This document shows positions 11,949 to 23,688 of a stretch of 64,000 nucleotides of DNA, in pieces. Numbering within the stretch: position 1 is the first letter of the stretch; every line of letters starts with the position of its first letter. Below the pieces are notes generated by a model, which saw nothing but the letters and a program-made list of their open reading frames with translations, was not told the DNA's origin and made no database searches. The position numbers were made by a program, and so were the translations under genes. This DNA comes from Fomes fomentarius. Lineage: Eukaryota > Basidiomycota > Agaricomycetes > Polyporales > Polyporaceae. The DNA lies in NCBI GenBank assembly GCA_022606135.1, contig JABYQN010000004.1:1054001-1118000 (forward strand), written 5' to 3'.

Positions 11949-13284
11949 AGGCCGATTGCGTTCGGGCTTGCGCGTCCGTCTTGACCGGCGGTTGCAACGC
12001 AAACAATGCTACAATCGAAGTCGTCGGAGTGGGGTGGTAGAAGCATCGGTTGCAAGGGGGCAGCAAATATTACAGGGCTTACAGGCACAACTACTACCAA
12101 CGACTCGAGCCGATGCGTAGAGTTTATGCTGCCGACTTACGTGATATCAAAATACAGTCGCGACCACGACACAACTGAGAGACTCACAAGGCATATCTCT
12201 CCCCACGTGGAATCCGAGACCTTCAGCAGATTAGCCAAATCCCGGGCCCTGATTACGACTGTCACGGTGAAGGGAGTCACCACTGAGGAAAGTACTTTGA
12301 AACACGTCAATTGTCGTGAGACAGCATCGTAGTAATCTCAGAAGCATAGTAACTGTAACTTAGAAGCTGTCAGATATCAATCGCTATTACTCTATACTTG
12401 CCTCGTGGTGAATCGATAGAGTCCCGCGGTAACCACAACAAGGAAGGCGGGGCGAGAATCGCGGTGGCGAGGACCTGCTGCGGCAATAGGCGGCACCGGT
12501 GAGTGATTTCCCGCATGAGACCGCGGTGGTGGGAGTGAAAACATCTAGAGCGACTACCTGTCAGCCATAGGGCATATCTGTTGTCACTGCAAAGCGCAGT
12601 CTATATGATGTAGATTATCTAGCCATGTCAGTCCGCTGGCTGCAAGGTTGGGTAGCAATTTGTCTTGCCTTTGGCAACGATAAAGATTTTTTAAGCCCGA
12701 CACATACGTAACCCCAGCTTTTTCAGAGGCAACCAGTTATGGACAGGATGGTCGGAGATTTCTAGGCCGCCGGCCGGGCCCGCTGTCTTGCCTGCAATCT
12801 GCACTGATCATGGTATGACCATGCCAATGTCATTTTACTGGATCAAGTCATTACATGGCTTGATAGTCAGTGATACATCGTGGCGTCAGCCTGTGCGAGT
12901 CGGCGCCACGTAGTAGTCCGAGTCAATATACCGCTGTGTGCCATCTGGCGGCAATGCAATGATATACCTGTCACATTCTACGCTATTTGCAGTCAGTTCT
13001 TATACCACGCCCGCAACTTGGATGATACTTATTCACTGGATGTCGTCCGAAGCTGGAGAGAGCTGAGGACAGGCTGTGCCAGCAGTGTGGCTTAGCGCGG
13101 ATCTGGATCTCGGCACAGCGCTTCCACGAGTCGGGGCGCTTGACGAGCGCTATGGAAAGTTGGACTCGTTCTCGCCACCTTGGCCTCCGCTTGGCCTACA
13201 CGCATTCGCTTTGTACGGTCGCTTGCGCCTCGCGGAGTGCACCACGCACTCTCTTCTGCTTCTGCTGTGATCCATGTTCTTAGA
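11949..13284. other. Gene-poor stretch upstream of the GH5 gene
   Basis: About 1.3 kb with no supportable gene. A plus ORF at 12006-12332 is Thr/Ser-rich without a domain. The last 150-200 bp should be the GH5 promoter and leader. Confidence 0.45.
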
Positions 13285-15253
13285 ATGACTCTATCCTTCT
13301 TCTCTCTGCGAAATCTGCTGCTGGTCCTCTGTCTCTCCGCTGTCGGCCACGCGAAGCAGCAATGCCGTCTGGTCGCGAAACTTGATGTTCAAGGTGGCGC
13401 GGCTAACCCCACCCAGACAGCTCCTACCGGCACGGCTACTACATCTGCGACCCCTTCATTGGCACCGTTCAACTACGGGAAAGATACAATACGTGGTGTT
13501 AATCTGTGAGTATGCTATCGTGTAGTGGTTCCGAAGCTCATAAGGGGTGGCTGGAAGCGGTGGCTGGTTCGTGCTAGAGGTGAGCATACCTGAATATCCC
13601 GAGGGCCGACAGTAACTGACACCGGCGCAGCCGTGGATAACCCCCAGTATCTTCGAGAACACGAACAACCCGGACATCATAGACGAATACACCTTCGGAC
13701 AACTGCAAGACCGAAATCATGCCTTGAGCGTTTTGCAGAACCATTGGGAAACGTGGATAACCGAAGATGACTTCGTCTCGATTAAGGATGCGGGTTTGAA
13801 CCATGTACGGTACGTCAAGCGTTCTTTTGCCCACCCCTCCGGTTTTCTGGCCACAGAAAGTATTCTGCGGATTCAATCACGCCTCACATGCGGATGTAAA
13901 ATACTCCTCATGCTAGTAGCCAGTTGCCCTTCCAGTCTGAATTCAATAGTGTCGGAGAAGCGGCTCTGTCATTGTATCGTCATAATGCCAATCAATCATC
14001 TAACCTTGGGCTTAGGATGCAAATAGGGTATTGGTCCGTCCCAATCACATCCTCCGACACCAATTACACCACTTCGGCCGACCCATACGTCCCCGGAGCA
14101 TGGCCCTACCTCCTCCGCGCTCTCGGCTGGGCGAAGAAACACGGTCTGCACGTCATCATCGACCTCCACGGCGCCCCAGGGTCGCAGAATGGTTACGACA
14201 ACTCTGGACAACGCGGCTCGGCGGGGTGGGCCCAGGGCAACAACGTCGCCCGCACCGTCGATAACATTAAGTTTATCGCGGGTCAAATTGGCGGCATGAT
14301 TGACGTCTTCGAATTGCTGAACGAGCCGGGCGGTTGGCAGGCGGACATTGCGCATGTCATCTCTGATTTCTTCGAAGATGGGTATAATGCCGTCCGTCAA
14401 GCCGCTGGGGATTCGTTGAAGGTTATGATTGGCGACGCGTTCCTTGGTGTCGGGGTAATTATCGGTAGCGTGTACACAAAGTCGACAGCGAATTCTAACT
14501 GTGCGCTAGAGCTGGGATGGTTTCTTGGTTTACCCGGACGCCCAAGGGGTTCTAATGGACTACGTAAGTACTGTTACTATTTTACTGAGATGCGCGCTCA
14601 CTACCTACTGTATCAGCACGAGTACCAGATTTTCAATTACGATCAGCTGGAGATGACACAAGACGAGCACCTGAACGTGAGTGCGTCGCCAAATGTGGTT
14701 ATATGCACTGTCCCATCGCCTCTTGCAGTACTCCTGTCAAGTCCTGAGCACGCTGCGCAATTACGCCAAATCGAACTTGTACACCGTTAGTGGCGAGTGG
14801 TCGAACGCGATCACGGACTGCGCGAAGTGGCTCAATGGCCGCGGCGTGGGTGCCCGGTGGGACGGAACGTGGCAGAAGAACCAGCCGACGTTTGGCAGCT
14901 GCGACGGATACTCGGGCGACTCGTCTACCTGGAGCGACGACTACAAGAGATTCCTGCGGAAGTAGGTGGTTCTCGGATTCAGCGAGTCTCGGTCTACGTC
15001 AGCTCACTGGTCCCTCATCCTACTGTTACAGGTACTTCGAATCCCAACTTGCCATCGGAGAAGCCGTCCAGGGGTGGACGTTCTGGACGTGGAAGGTACG
15101 CCCTTGTTCCCCACAAGTTCGTATCGATGTTGAGTTCGGCGACGCCAGGCCGAGAACGCGGACGACTGGAGCTATCAGAAGGGCTTGGAGGGTGGCTGGA
15201 TACCCAAGGACCCCACCGATAGAATGTACCCTGACATTTGCGCGGATGCGTAG
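13285..15253 (+). CDS. Secreted GH5 exo-beta-1,3-glucanase
   Basis: A glycoside hydrolase of family 5, subfamily 9 type, which releases glucose from beta-1,3-glucans and acts in cell-wall remodelling. The ATG at 13285 opens a signal peptide ([20 protein letters not shown], cleavage near GHA-K) and a Thr-rich linker. Exon joining gives [20 protein letters not shown], in which GGWFVLE comes from a 22-nt microexon (13558-13579) between introns of 52 and 51 nt. The core shows [16 protein letters not shown], the acid/base glutamate in [10 protein letters not shown] and the nucleophile in [19 protein letters not shown]. It ends [36 protein letters not shown] at 15251-15253. Both catalytic Glu are present, so it is probably active. 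There is no C-terminal anchor. About 470 residues. Confidence 0.92.
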
Positions 15254-16439
15254 AAAACGTCACAGGCCGCCTGGTTTGCTGCCTTGTTTTCGTCGGCGTT
15301 CTCAACGATCCTTGTACGTCCGTGGTAGTGATCGGTCTTGGTGATCTATGCTGATTGGCCGGTATCGCAGATGTATTTATGCTGTACTAACATTGACATA
15401 CTGTATTCTGCCAATGCACTCGGACATTCTTCCGAGATTGGAACATCAATCGGGACTTCGCTGCGGTGGCGCCGGAGAGCAGCCAACTTCTAGTATGTCA
15501 TCATGTCAGCGAAGACATCCTCGTGTAGTTGGAATCCCGCGACTTCAAGTTTCAAGTGCCGCTCCCCCGGAGCAGAGTCTGCATTAGCTGTCGGTCTTTG
15601 AACCTTCTGCCTCAAGGCTCGACTAGAAGCCGCAGCCTAACAGGGGGACATCCTCATCTGGTGTGCAGTGGGTGTCGGAACTGATGCTGCCATTCCACGA
15701 AAGTTCCGGCTTGCACATCCTTTCTCATCCGTCATACTCATATCCATCCTCGTACGCTCTCATCATATATGAGGAGGGTGGGTGAATGATGAATGCAAAA
15801 TCTGCGACTTCAATAAGTTTATAGCAAATGCGGACAGCCGAATGAGGGCACGCAAGTGTGATTGTCAACAACGAGATTGGGACCGTCGCCAATGGCACTC
15901 GGGGTTTGGTGAAATGAAGCCAGCCCGGCTCCTATCAATGCCTTCGGAGGTTCGACGGCCGTGTGTTTCGCGAGTCTGATGGCCACCTAGTCCACAATTC
16001 CTTGAAAGCTTGAGCTTAACACGACGGACGGATATGTGGCATGCGCGTGTTTCTTCGCCAGATATGGCATAGCTAATCTACTGACGGGGCACCCATGCCA
16101 CCCTTGTATGGACATAGTTGGGTTGGGAATAGGCTAGCTTGTCCCCTGAACCCAAATATTCACGTCGCCGAGAATCGGTATAGATGGAAAGAAGCTAATC
16201 CATCTCGAGCAACTGGGAGGCGTTGTCACTTTATGTCTATCAAGACGGCGTCCAGAATAGATGCCGAGAGATATGTTGGTTTAGTAGGGTCAAACACTTT
16301 CCAGCTATCCCCAGCTATTCCTCCATCGTGATACTCACCCCCTCCCCCCTTCCAGGATACGCAGAGATCTGTTCAATCCGCAGTCACAGTCACGGTGGTC
16401 CATTACGTGGTCAAAGAGGCCCAATGCAAATCTCATTTC
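15254..16439. other. Intergenic between convergent genes, no gene seen
   Basis: About 1.2 kb between the 3' ends of the GH5 gene and the minus-strand gene at 16.4 kb. The scattered ORFs of fewer than 100 codons look random. No repeat or RNA gene was recognised. Confidence 0.45.
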
Positions 16440-18269
16440 TCACTGAGCAGTCCCTGCATCTACAGTTGTCGCGGGAGTGGGAGTGGGAGTGGGGGTGGGG
16501 GTGGTAGCGGAGTAGTCAGCTAGCAGCCGCTGCTGCAGCTCGTACTGGGACAACCACGCAGGCTTCTTGCCCTCCCTCATCTTCTCCAACTCATTGATCT
16601 GCTTTGCAACTTTCTCGAACTCATTAGCCGGAGCGGACTCGGACGCCGTACTGCTATCCTCCGGCTGCGGCTGCTGCGCATCCACACTCTGAATGTGCCA
16701 TCAGTCCCGCCAGTACGCTGGGTTAAAAAGACGATACCACGCACCGCTTGTTGGCTTGAATACACTTGCAGCATCGTCTTCAACAGGAACAGATCCTCTC
16801 CAGAGCGCAGCCATTCCAGGTTCGCCCAGCGCTCCTCATCCACAAACGGTCGTATCCGGACGTCTTCCCAGTCGACCGCCCGCGCCCCGTCCAGTTCGGT
16901 CTTGCCGAAATGTTGGTCGCGATACCGCCTCAGCCAGCCGACGCTGGCCAGCGCGGTGTCGGCCCAGCGCCGGAGCTGCCGCCGGTGGAGGTCGATGGAG
17001 TGCCTTCCGATGACGGGGCGCACGTTTGCAAACTGATCGGCCTCTTTGAGGAGTCCGCCGCCACGGATGATGAGGTTGGGGACGGGTATCATACCGAGGA
17101 GCTCGCAGATGTACCTAAGGGCTTCGACCACTTCTATGAAGATGCGTCCCTGTGCTCGAGAGGGCGACCGTGAGCAATGTCAGGCTTGGCTGATTGATGC
17201 CCGACACCTAGTGAGTGTTGGAAAGGCTTACGTACGTTTTTGCGCCCGGCTTCCATGAATGAGCTGGCTGTGACGGTTCGCATTTGACCGTCTACGAGGG
17301 TGTCGACTGTGAATTGTGCGAGGTAGACTGGCACGAGGATGGGGTATGCGGTCATCTGGAAGGTAATATTCGCGCTCATGTTGGATGAAACCGCGTCGTT
17401 ACGTTTGACTCACCGTACTCGTTTCTAGAGATGATGGGTCGAAGCGGAAGGATTGGGATATGGTAGCGTCCGATAACGACATTGAACGCGCGGCTTCAGG
17501 AAGCTTGAAGGGAGATAGACTGAACGGGAGACAGAGCACATCTTCGCCATCGTGTTTACGCAGGTCGTCTGACCATGGGATCGTCGCGTTGTTGTCGGCA
17601 TACTCAGAGGTCATCAGGTTGAGGTTCGACAACGGTGCGTAGATGAAACCTGTGAATGAGAGCTCAATGTGATGACATAAGCAAAGCTACCGACCATGGA
17701 TCATACCTGGCATGACACTTCAGCCATAATACCACAGCGAGCATGAGATCACGGAGCCTATAGTCAGAGGGTCGCGACGCACGTATGGGCGAATTGGACT
17801 TGAGTGGAGTCCTGCATGGACAGTATTACAGAGAGTGGTGCATACGAAAGCACATAAGCCACTCACTTTCAGGAACTCGGAGTCTGACTCCTGCTTCTTG
17901 AGCCAAGCCGTGGCAAGGACCTCCGCATCGACTACCCACGTAGGCAGGTAAGTTGCCTGTAGTCGTGTAGGTCGCAAGGCATCGACGTCGAGACTGGGGA
18001 TGAAACGCCTCAATAGTGTGCCGGCGAATTTGTTACCTGTGTACACAGCCGTGTTCCAGCTAAGCCTGTCAATAGCTTCTTCTCTAGATATCGCGAAGGG
18101 TATGGCTGAACGCGGCGTGGTTGTAATGTTAGCACCGTGGGGACGTGGACCATGACCGATGTGAATGACCTCTGACTTTGCTGGAGTATGAACGATAATC
18201 ATTCGACCGTGATGCAACGTGAGAGTATCGCTTCAAGACGGTTCTTGCCTGCTTTTGACGGGATAGCAT
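16440..18269 (-). CDS. Conserved fungal protein, probably mitochondrial, function unknown
   Basis: The ATG at 18269 opens a basic, Ser/Tyr-rich segment (MLSRQKQARTVLKRYSHVAS) typical of a mitochondrial presequence. After an intron whose CTAAC branch site lies just upstream of its 3' end, the frame continues AIPFAISREEAIDRLSWNTA, TLLRRFIPSLDVDALRPTRL and QATYLPTWVVDAEVLATAWL. Further exons give IHGFIYAPLSNLNLMTSEYA, a hydrophobic ITFQMTAYPILVPVYLAQFT, ALRYICELLGMIPVPNLIIR and a Glu/Lys-rich end with ELEKMREGKKPAWLSQYELQ. The C-terminus has a Thr-Pro repeat before the TGA at 16440-16442. I cannot name a family; the texture (targeting peptide, WVVDAEV block, one hydrophobic stretch) suggests a mitochondrial membrane-associated protein. 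It is head-to-head with the ER DnaJ gene. Confidence 0.75.
16474..16504 (-). repeat. Thr-Pro coding microsatellite
   Basis: A GGGAGT/GGGGGT hexamer series on the plus strand encodes PTPTPTPTP near the C-terminus of the preceding gene. Confidence 0.7.
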
Positions 18270-18490
18270 GGCGGCACATAGGAATTGAGGAAGCTGCCAG
18301 TGTAAGCGCCCCAGTCGCACATCCGCCAAGTCAAACCCGAACTCAGGGTTAGGGGCAGGGGTAGTAGCCACGTGGGCCCTGGCTACGTGTCCATGCCAAA
18401 TTGGGAAAAGCGAGCAGGGAAGAGCGCGGGGGAGAGCAGCCAAACGCACAACGCAGTCTCTCTACTGTACCCCTCCGTCCCCGCGCAGGC
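18270..18490. promoter_or_regulatory. Bidirectional promoter with two ACGTG cores
   Basis: 221 bp between divergent starts. It contains CCACGTGGG (about 18368-18376) and CTACGTGTCC (about 18383-18392). ACGTG cores are bound by bZIP factors; Hac1-type unfolded-protein-response factors use a related motif, which would suit the adjacent ER chaperone gene. The factor assignment is inference. Confidence 0.45.
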
Positions 18491-19950
18491 ATGGGGTCTC
18501 CGGCATATCTCGTCTTCTTAACTCTGCTTCTTCTGGCTCTCCTCGTCCATGCCGCTGATCTGTACAAAATTCTAGAGCGTTAGTCTCAAGGCGCGCACCT
18601 CGCTGGTCTAGCATGTCTCTGACTTACCCTGCTTCGCCTAGTATCCAAATCCGCTTCGGAGCAGGATATCCGGAAGGCGTACAAGCGTCTCAGGTGCGTC
18701 AACAATTTATGCCCATCCGACACGCCTAACTTAATGGAACACACTCGAACAGTCGAAAATACCATCCAGACAAGAACAAGGAGCCCGGTGCGGAGGAGAA
18801 GTTCGTCGAGATTGCCCATGGTGCGCACCTCCTGCATCCAGACAGTTCCCATGTATTTACGCTGCATCAGCCTACGAGGTCCTGTCTGACTCTACAAAGC
18901 GGCAAGTCTACGACCGCCATGGCGAGGAAGGCCTCAAGGCACACGAAGGCGGGCAGCAGCACTATGCCAACCCTTTCGACATGTTCCAGTCCTTCTTCGG
19001 TGGCGGACACGGGCAGCAGCAGGTGCGCAAGGGCCCCACCTCCGTCAGCGAGTTCGAGGTATCGCTCGCGGACATCTACACCGGCGCAAGCATCGACTTC
19101 ATGATCAAGAAGCGCATCCTCTGCGACCATTGTCGGGGCACAGGCGCTGCATCGTCCGGCGACATCCACACATGCAAAGCGTGCGGCGGCCAGGGCGTGC
19201 GCATCGTGCGCCAGCAGATCATGCCGGGGATGATCACGCAGTCGCAAGTGACGTGCAACGAGTGTGGGGGCCGCGGGACGGTCATTGGCAAGAAGTGCCC
19301 GCACTGTAACGGGAACAAGGTCATGGACCACACGCAGCACTACACTCTGGAGGTCCCCAAGGGCGCACCGGAAGGTCACGAGGTCGTGTTTGAGGGTGAG
19401 GCGGACGAGAGTCCGGATTGGGAGGCGGGAGATGTCGTCATTCGGATCAGGAGCAGGAAAGAGCGGGGAGGCTGGCGCAGAAAGGAGAGCGGGCTGTACT
19501 GGCGGGAGTCGATATCGGTTGCAGAAGTACGTCTCCAATACTGCAATCCTGTTCGCATGCTTATTTATCCACGCAGGCACTACTGGGCTTTGAGCGCAAC
19601 CTCACACATCTAGACGGTCATGTTGTAGAGTTGAAGCGCGAGGGAGTGACACAACCTGGTAAGTTGCCTTGAGTCCTATCAAGTACCGTTGTTCAGCTAA
19701 CGTCATTTGCAGGATATGTCCAAACAATCAAGGGCGAAGGTCTGCCATTCTTCGACAGACCATCAGAACACAGTGATTTGTACATCGAGTACAACGTCGT
19801 GCTGCCTACAGAACTGTCACCAGAGACGAAGAAGTGTATGTGACTGAAATAAGTTTCGCTTCGCGGCACTTACTGACCCCCTCTCCTCCAGGTGTTCATG
19901 CTGCATTCTACCCCGACGGAGCGGGAAAGCACCCTAATGATGAACTATAG
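18491..19950 (+). CDS. scj1: ER-lumenal DnaJ/Hsp40 co-chaperone (Scj1-like)
   Basis: A type I J-protein that stimulates the ER Hsp70 (BiP/Kar2) in folding and quality control. The ATG at 18491 gives a signal peptide (MGSPAYLVFLTLLLLALLVHA) directly followed by the J domain, with HPD in RKYHPDKNKEPGAEEK. A Gly/Gln segment and four CxxC zinc repeats follow: CDHCRGTG, CKACGGQG, CNECGGRG and CPHCNGNK, the last lacking its final Gly. The C-terminal substrate domain includes YTLEVPKGAPEGHEVVFEGE and GYVQTIKGEGLPFF. The protein ends KHPNDEL at the TAG (19948-19950), an HDEL-like retrieval signal that independently supports ER residence. Five or six short introns. About 370 residues, normal for the family. 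Confidence 0.93.
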
Positions 19951-20160
19951 AATTATCGGGCCCCTGTAGAGTATACGTGGCCCGTTGGTCAAGCTACTAC
20001 TAAGTAATCTTATTCGCTCATCAATGAAGTTGGTAACAGCACCGGGAATCAGATGGATATTGGATGAGTATCGTACAACATTGTGAAGGAAGGTCTGTGA
20101 GGTGAGCAAACGGCGGGAATACACTGGTAATACAGATGCGGTGGCGATACATGCGTCGAC
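19951..20160. other. Convergent 3' flank
   Basis: A 210-bp spacer between the scj1 stop and the cul3 stop. It must contain both 3' UTRs, or they overlap. Confidence 0.4.
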
Positions 20161-23100
20161 TCATGCCTGCAGGATATGTAGCCGTCAGTGGGACTATCGG
20201 GCGAGGGATGGGGATGACGAACGTACCAGATAGTTGTACGACTTACGGTCCTCACAACGCTCCAGATACTCGCGCTGAAGAAACCGTCAACCAGAGTCCG
20301 AGATCAAGTTCTTCAGAACGACGCGTACCTCAATAAGGCCTTCTATACGCTTCTTGATGTTCAGTGGGTTGGGCTGGAATCGGCTCGCGAGCTGCCGAGT
20401 CACCTCGTTGATGAGGTCGTTGTGCGTCATGTGCTTGCGGTCCTTCATAATGCGCACAATGCACGCCTGACACAGCAAAAGTCACGTTGAGACATCCGTG
20501 CACAAGAACTTCAGAGAAACGCACCTCGGTCTGATGCTTCCGCTCCTCGTCAATCCGGTCCTTTGTCTCCTTCCGCTCCTCTGTGCTTTCCACCCTCGAC
20601 GCGATGGTGCTGATTTTGATCTTCTGGAGCGGCGCGGAGAAGTCGACATTGAAGGAAAACGAGTCCGCCGGGCTGACGTCGCGTCCCGGAGGGTGTTTCT
20701 TCAATATCTTGTATTTCGCGCACGCGAGCGATTGCAGGTGTCGCTTGAGTTCGACCTCGGGGATCGCCGTCGCAGATTTGATCTCCTAGGATGCCGGTCA
20801 ATACTTGCTATTCTTTCCACCGTCTGCAAGTGACGGACGGACCTCGTAAGTGAGAAATTGATCATCAAGGATGTCTTGAAAGAGAAGGAGAATGACTAGC
20901 GCGAACGTCGAGACGTTCAAATCGTGCTTCCGCGACTTGAACGTTACGCGCACGTCCGCACTTCCGAGAGAGGGCTGCCAGGTTAACCGACGACCGTTAT
21001 GCCGAGAGAGGTAGAACCGTTCGAATGACTTCGACGCCTTGATCAGCTGCTCGGGAAACGTACACGACGCCGCTTGGTGCGACATGGGCCAGAATGTCGA
21101 GGTCATGACGATTACAGAGATCTCGATATCTTGCGGCTGTTCAACATTATGAGATGAGATGAAGCGAGCATGCAGTTTTGCGACTTGAGGGTCAGCAGAG
21201 AGACTCACCACCGCGTTCTTTTCCAGATGGTCGCGATATGCATCCATTGTGTCCGACGATAGCTTCATGTCGTGGAACATGCCCTCCAGTTTCTGTGTGA
21301 ACTGGTACCCACATTCTACTTTCAGCTTGGCCAGCATGCCGCGCTCTGCGTCGTCCGAAACGGAGCGGCCCAGTAGCAAGCGCTTTGCGAGGTGGCCCTT
21401 GTAGTACCGTTCGAAGACGTCCTTGTCCGTGATGAAGCGGAACACGGTGATCGTCTTATCGAGCACAATGTCGACTTCCGTTTCTGATTTCTGCGGATGC
21501 GGACACGGTGAGAGCTATTTCAATGGGCATTCATTGGACGACATACTCCTTTCAGACCCTTCTTGAGGTTCTCGTCGATGAACAAAGATATGAATTCGGG
21601 GGCCTTCTCGTTGAGGTTGATGAACGTTTCGAAAGCCTGCGTGCCATAGATTAGCTACATTTTCGTCGACCGGAGAAGGTATTGACTTCGTTCAGACTAC
21701 TCTCCAAGTCGCGGTCGCTGTTGAACGCCTTCGACCAGATCTTGTCGAACTTGTCCTTGAGATCCAGGACGTCTTGGACCCATCTCAGAGCGAGAGCAAG
21801 ATTCTGTGCCGCCGCATTTGCCGGTGGACGTGCTTTCGCCTTTCCCTTCGTCTTAGCGGAAGGCTCGGCGGCGTCCTCGTCACCCGAATCCCCTCCATTC
21901 CCTCCTGCCATTCCGTCAGCGTCATTGATTTCCTTGCCTCGGCGGATGATCTTTTCTCGCAATGCTTTCCTCAAGCACGGGAGTCCAGCAGAAACTTTGG
22001 TGAACAGCCGATACATGCGTGCAATGTCGCCTAGTCTGTCGGAGTCAATCATAGCATCCAAGCCAGAGTTCGACATGTTGACAACGGTCACTAGATGATC
22101 GGACACTAGATGCTGCTCCAGAATCCTTTGCAGAGGGAGCGACGTCAGTGTCGACAGGATGTGGTGTGTCCTGGACTCTTCTTCGTGGAACCGTGCCTCT
22201 GCCTGGAGGCGGTTGGTTACGAATTTTCTGGTTAATGTAGAGGCACTTACCCGTCTCAGGTATTCTGGCGCATCGCACGTCTCAATCAGACGTTCTCCCT
22301 CCGCCTTATAAAAAGTCTTGCTCTCCGATAAGATGGCAGGTTCGATATCTCGCCGGTACAGAGATATACTGTCGCGGGCTGTGTAGTCGTATAGTTGCAA
22401 GTAGACGTCGACACATCCCTTCACTGAAGACCGATTGATGGTGAAGCCGTCGCGCTCGACTTGTATGAGAGAGAGAATCGCAGAAATTACGTGGGGTTGG
22501 ATAGGAGGTCTCACGATGTGGTCGATGAACAACCTGAGGCCGGCGTCCCATATCTCAGGAACTTTCGCGCTCTTCGTATAGACTCGATCCTACAAACATC
22601 CATTCTGCTACGCGCACCCCAGGCGAGATGATGACGACGTACCATATACCTCAGCACATCGCGCAACTTGGACAGACTTGACGTATGGTCGTCCCAGACC
22701 TTCTTCAACGCCTTCAACAACATCTCTCCCTCCTGGCTCTTCTGGACAGGGTCGTTCGAACCACCACTCGGGAATGCGGGTATGATGTAGTCTTTGGCGA
22801 GTTTCTCGAGATTTTCCGCGACAAGCTGTGTCGAGCCTCTGTACAGCCTGTCGCCACTCTTGTAGAGCACCATGTTGTACGCATAGCGGTGATTTTCCTC
22901 GAAAGACAAGTTGGCGGCATTGTGGTTCTGGATCTCCACGATATTCTTGGAGAGCTTCGCCCAGGTCTCGTCCATCGAGACGTCCGGTCCATGCTATCCA
23001 TCGGTCAGAAAGCGCGTCGTAAGCAGTATGCTGCATGACGAATCGTACCTTGCGCGCAGGCTTCTGTTAACAGGGTCAGACACGATCACCTTACTGTCAT
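20161..23100 (-). CDS. cul3: Cullin-3, scaffold of BTB-type ubiquitin ligases
   Basis: Scaffold that joins BTB adaptors to the RING protein Rbx1. The N-terminus splices to [20 protein letters not shown] and continues [20 protein letters not shown] then [15 protein letters not shown], which is diagnostic of Cul3 rather than Cul1 or Cul4. Cullin-repeat helices follow. The homology domain has [20 protein letters not shown] and [20 protein letters not shown]. The neddylation region reads [20 protein letters not shown]. The winged-helix end, KKRIEGLIE, is spliced to [16 protein letters not shown] plus a final intron to A-stop (TGA at 20161-20163). A Gly/Asp/Lys-rich insert ([18 protein letters not shown]) interrupts the helical repeats. 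The start needs a very short first intron (31 nt) and is the least certain part. About 800 residues. Confidence 0.92.
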
Positions 23101-23688
23101 TGTAGATCGCCTCACGATTCGCGCTCCTCCTCTTATGCGTGGTGGAACTTGGGGAAACGTGGTTGAAGATAGAGTTATGCCGCTGAGCGCATTCTTACGC
23201 TTACCTGTAGACATTCCGCACAATACACAGATGGAGCGGGAGACGGGAAAGAGGGACACGATAAAGAGTTGCTCAGGCTGTGGCTGCAGCGCTAACCCGT
23301 TTCACTGCGGTAGAGTAAGACTTGAGCAAGCGCCAATACCAGGCTTCCTGGCGGGCGCCCACAAGGAATGGTGCACTTGGCATCCTTCTAGCGAGTACTA
23401 CTAGCAAGTATCACTAGCGATTACATTATCAAGACAAAACAGTTTCATGAGTACAAGTGGATAGTGATAGATACAATGGTGTACTGATTGCAGAATGGCA
23501 CTGGACAAGAAACGGTGAAAGGATGCGCGAAAGAGTAGTGTCAATGTAGATTGCAACTGGACATGTGTAACGTACTAGTAGACAGCAAGTGAGCAGTGCG
23601 TAACGCGCGACGTGAGCGGATGTGAGGGAGCATGACGTAGCAATAAGATACGTTGGTCAAGAGCCGTGCGGATCCGGAGGCAAGACGA
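23101..23688. other. Upstream region of cul3 and 3' flank of los1
   Basis: 588 bp with no gene. It must include the cul3 promoter and leader and the los1 3' UTR. No TATA box was evident. Confidence 0.4.
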
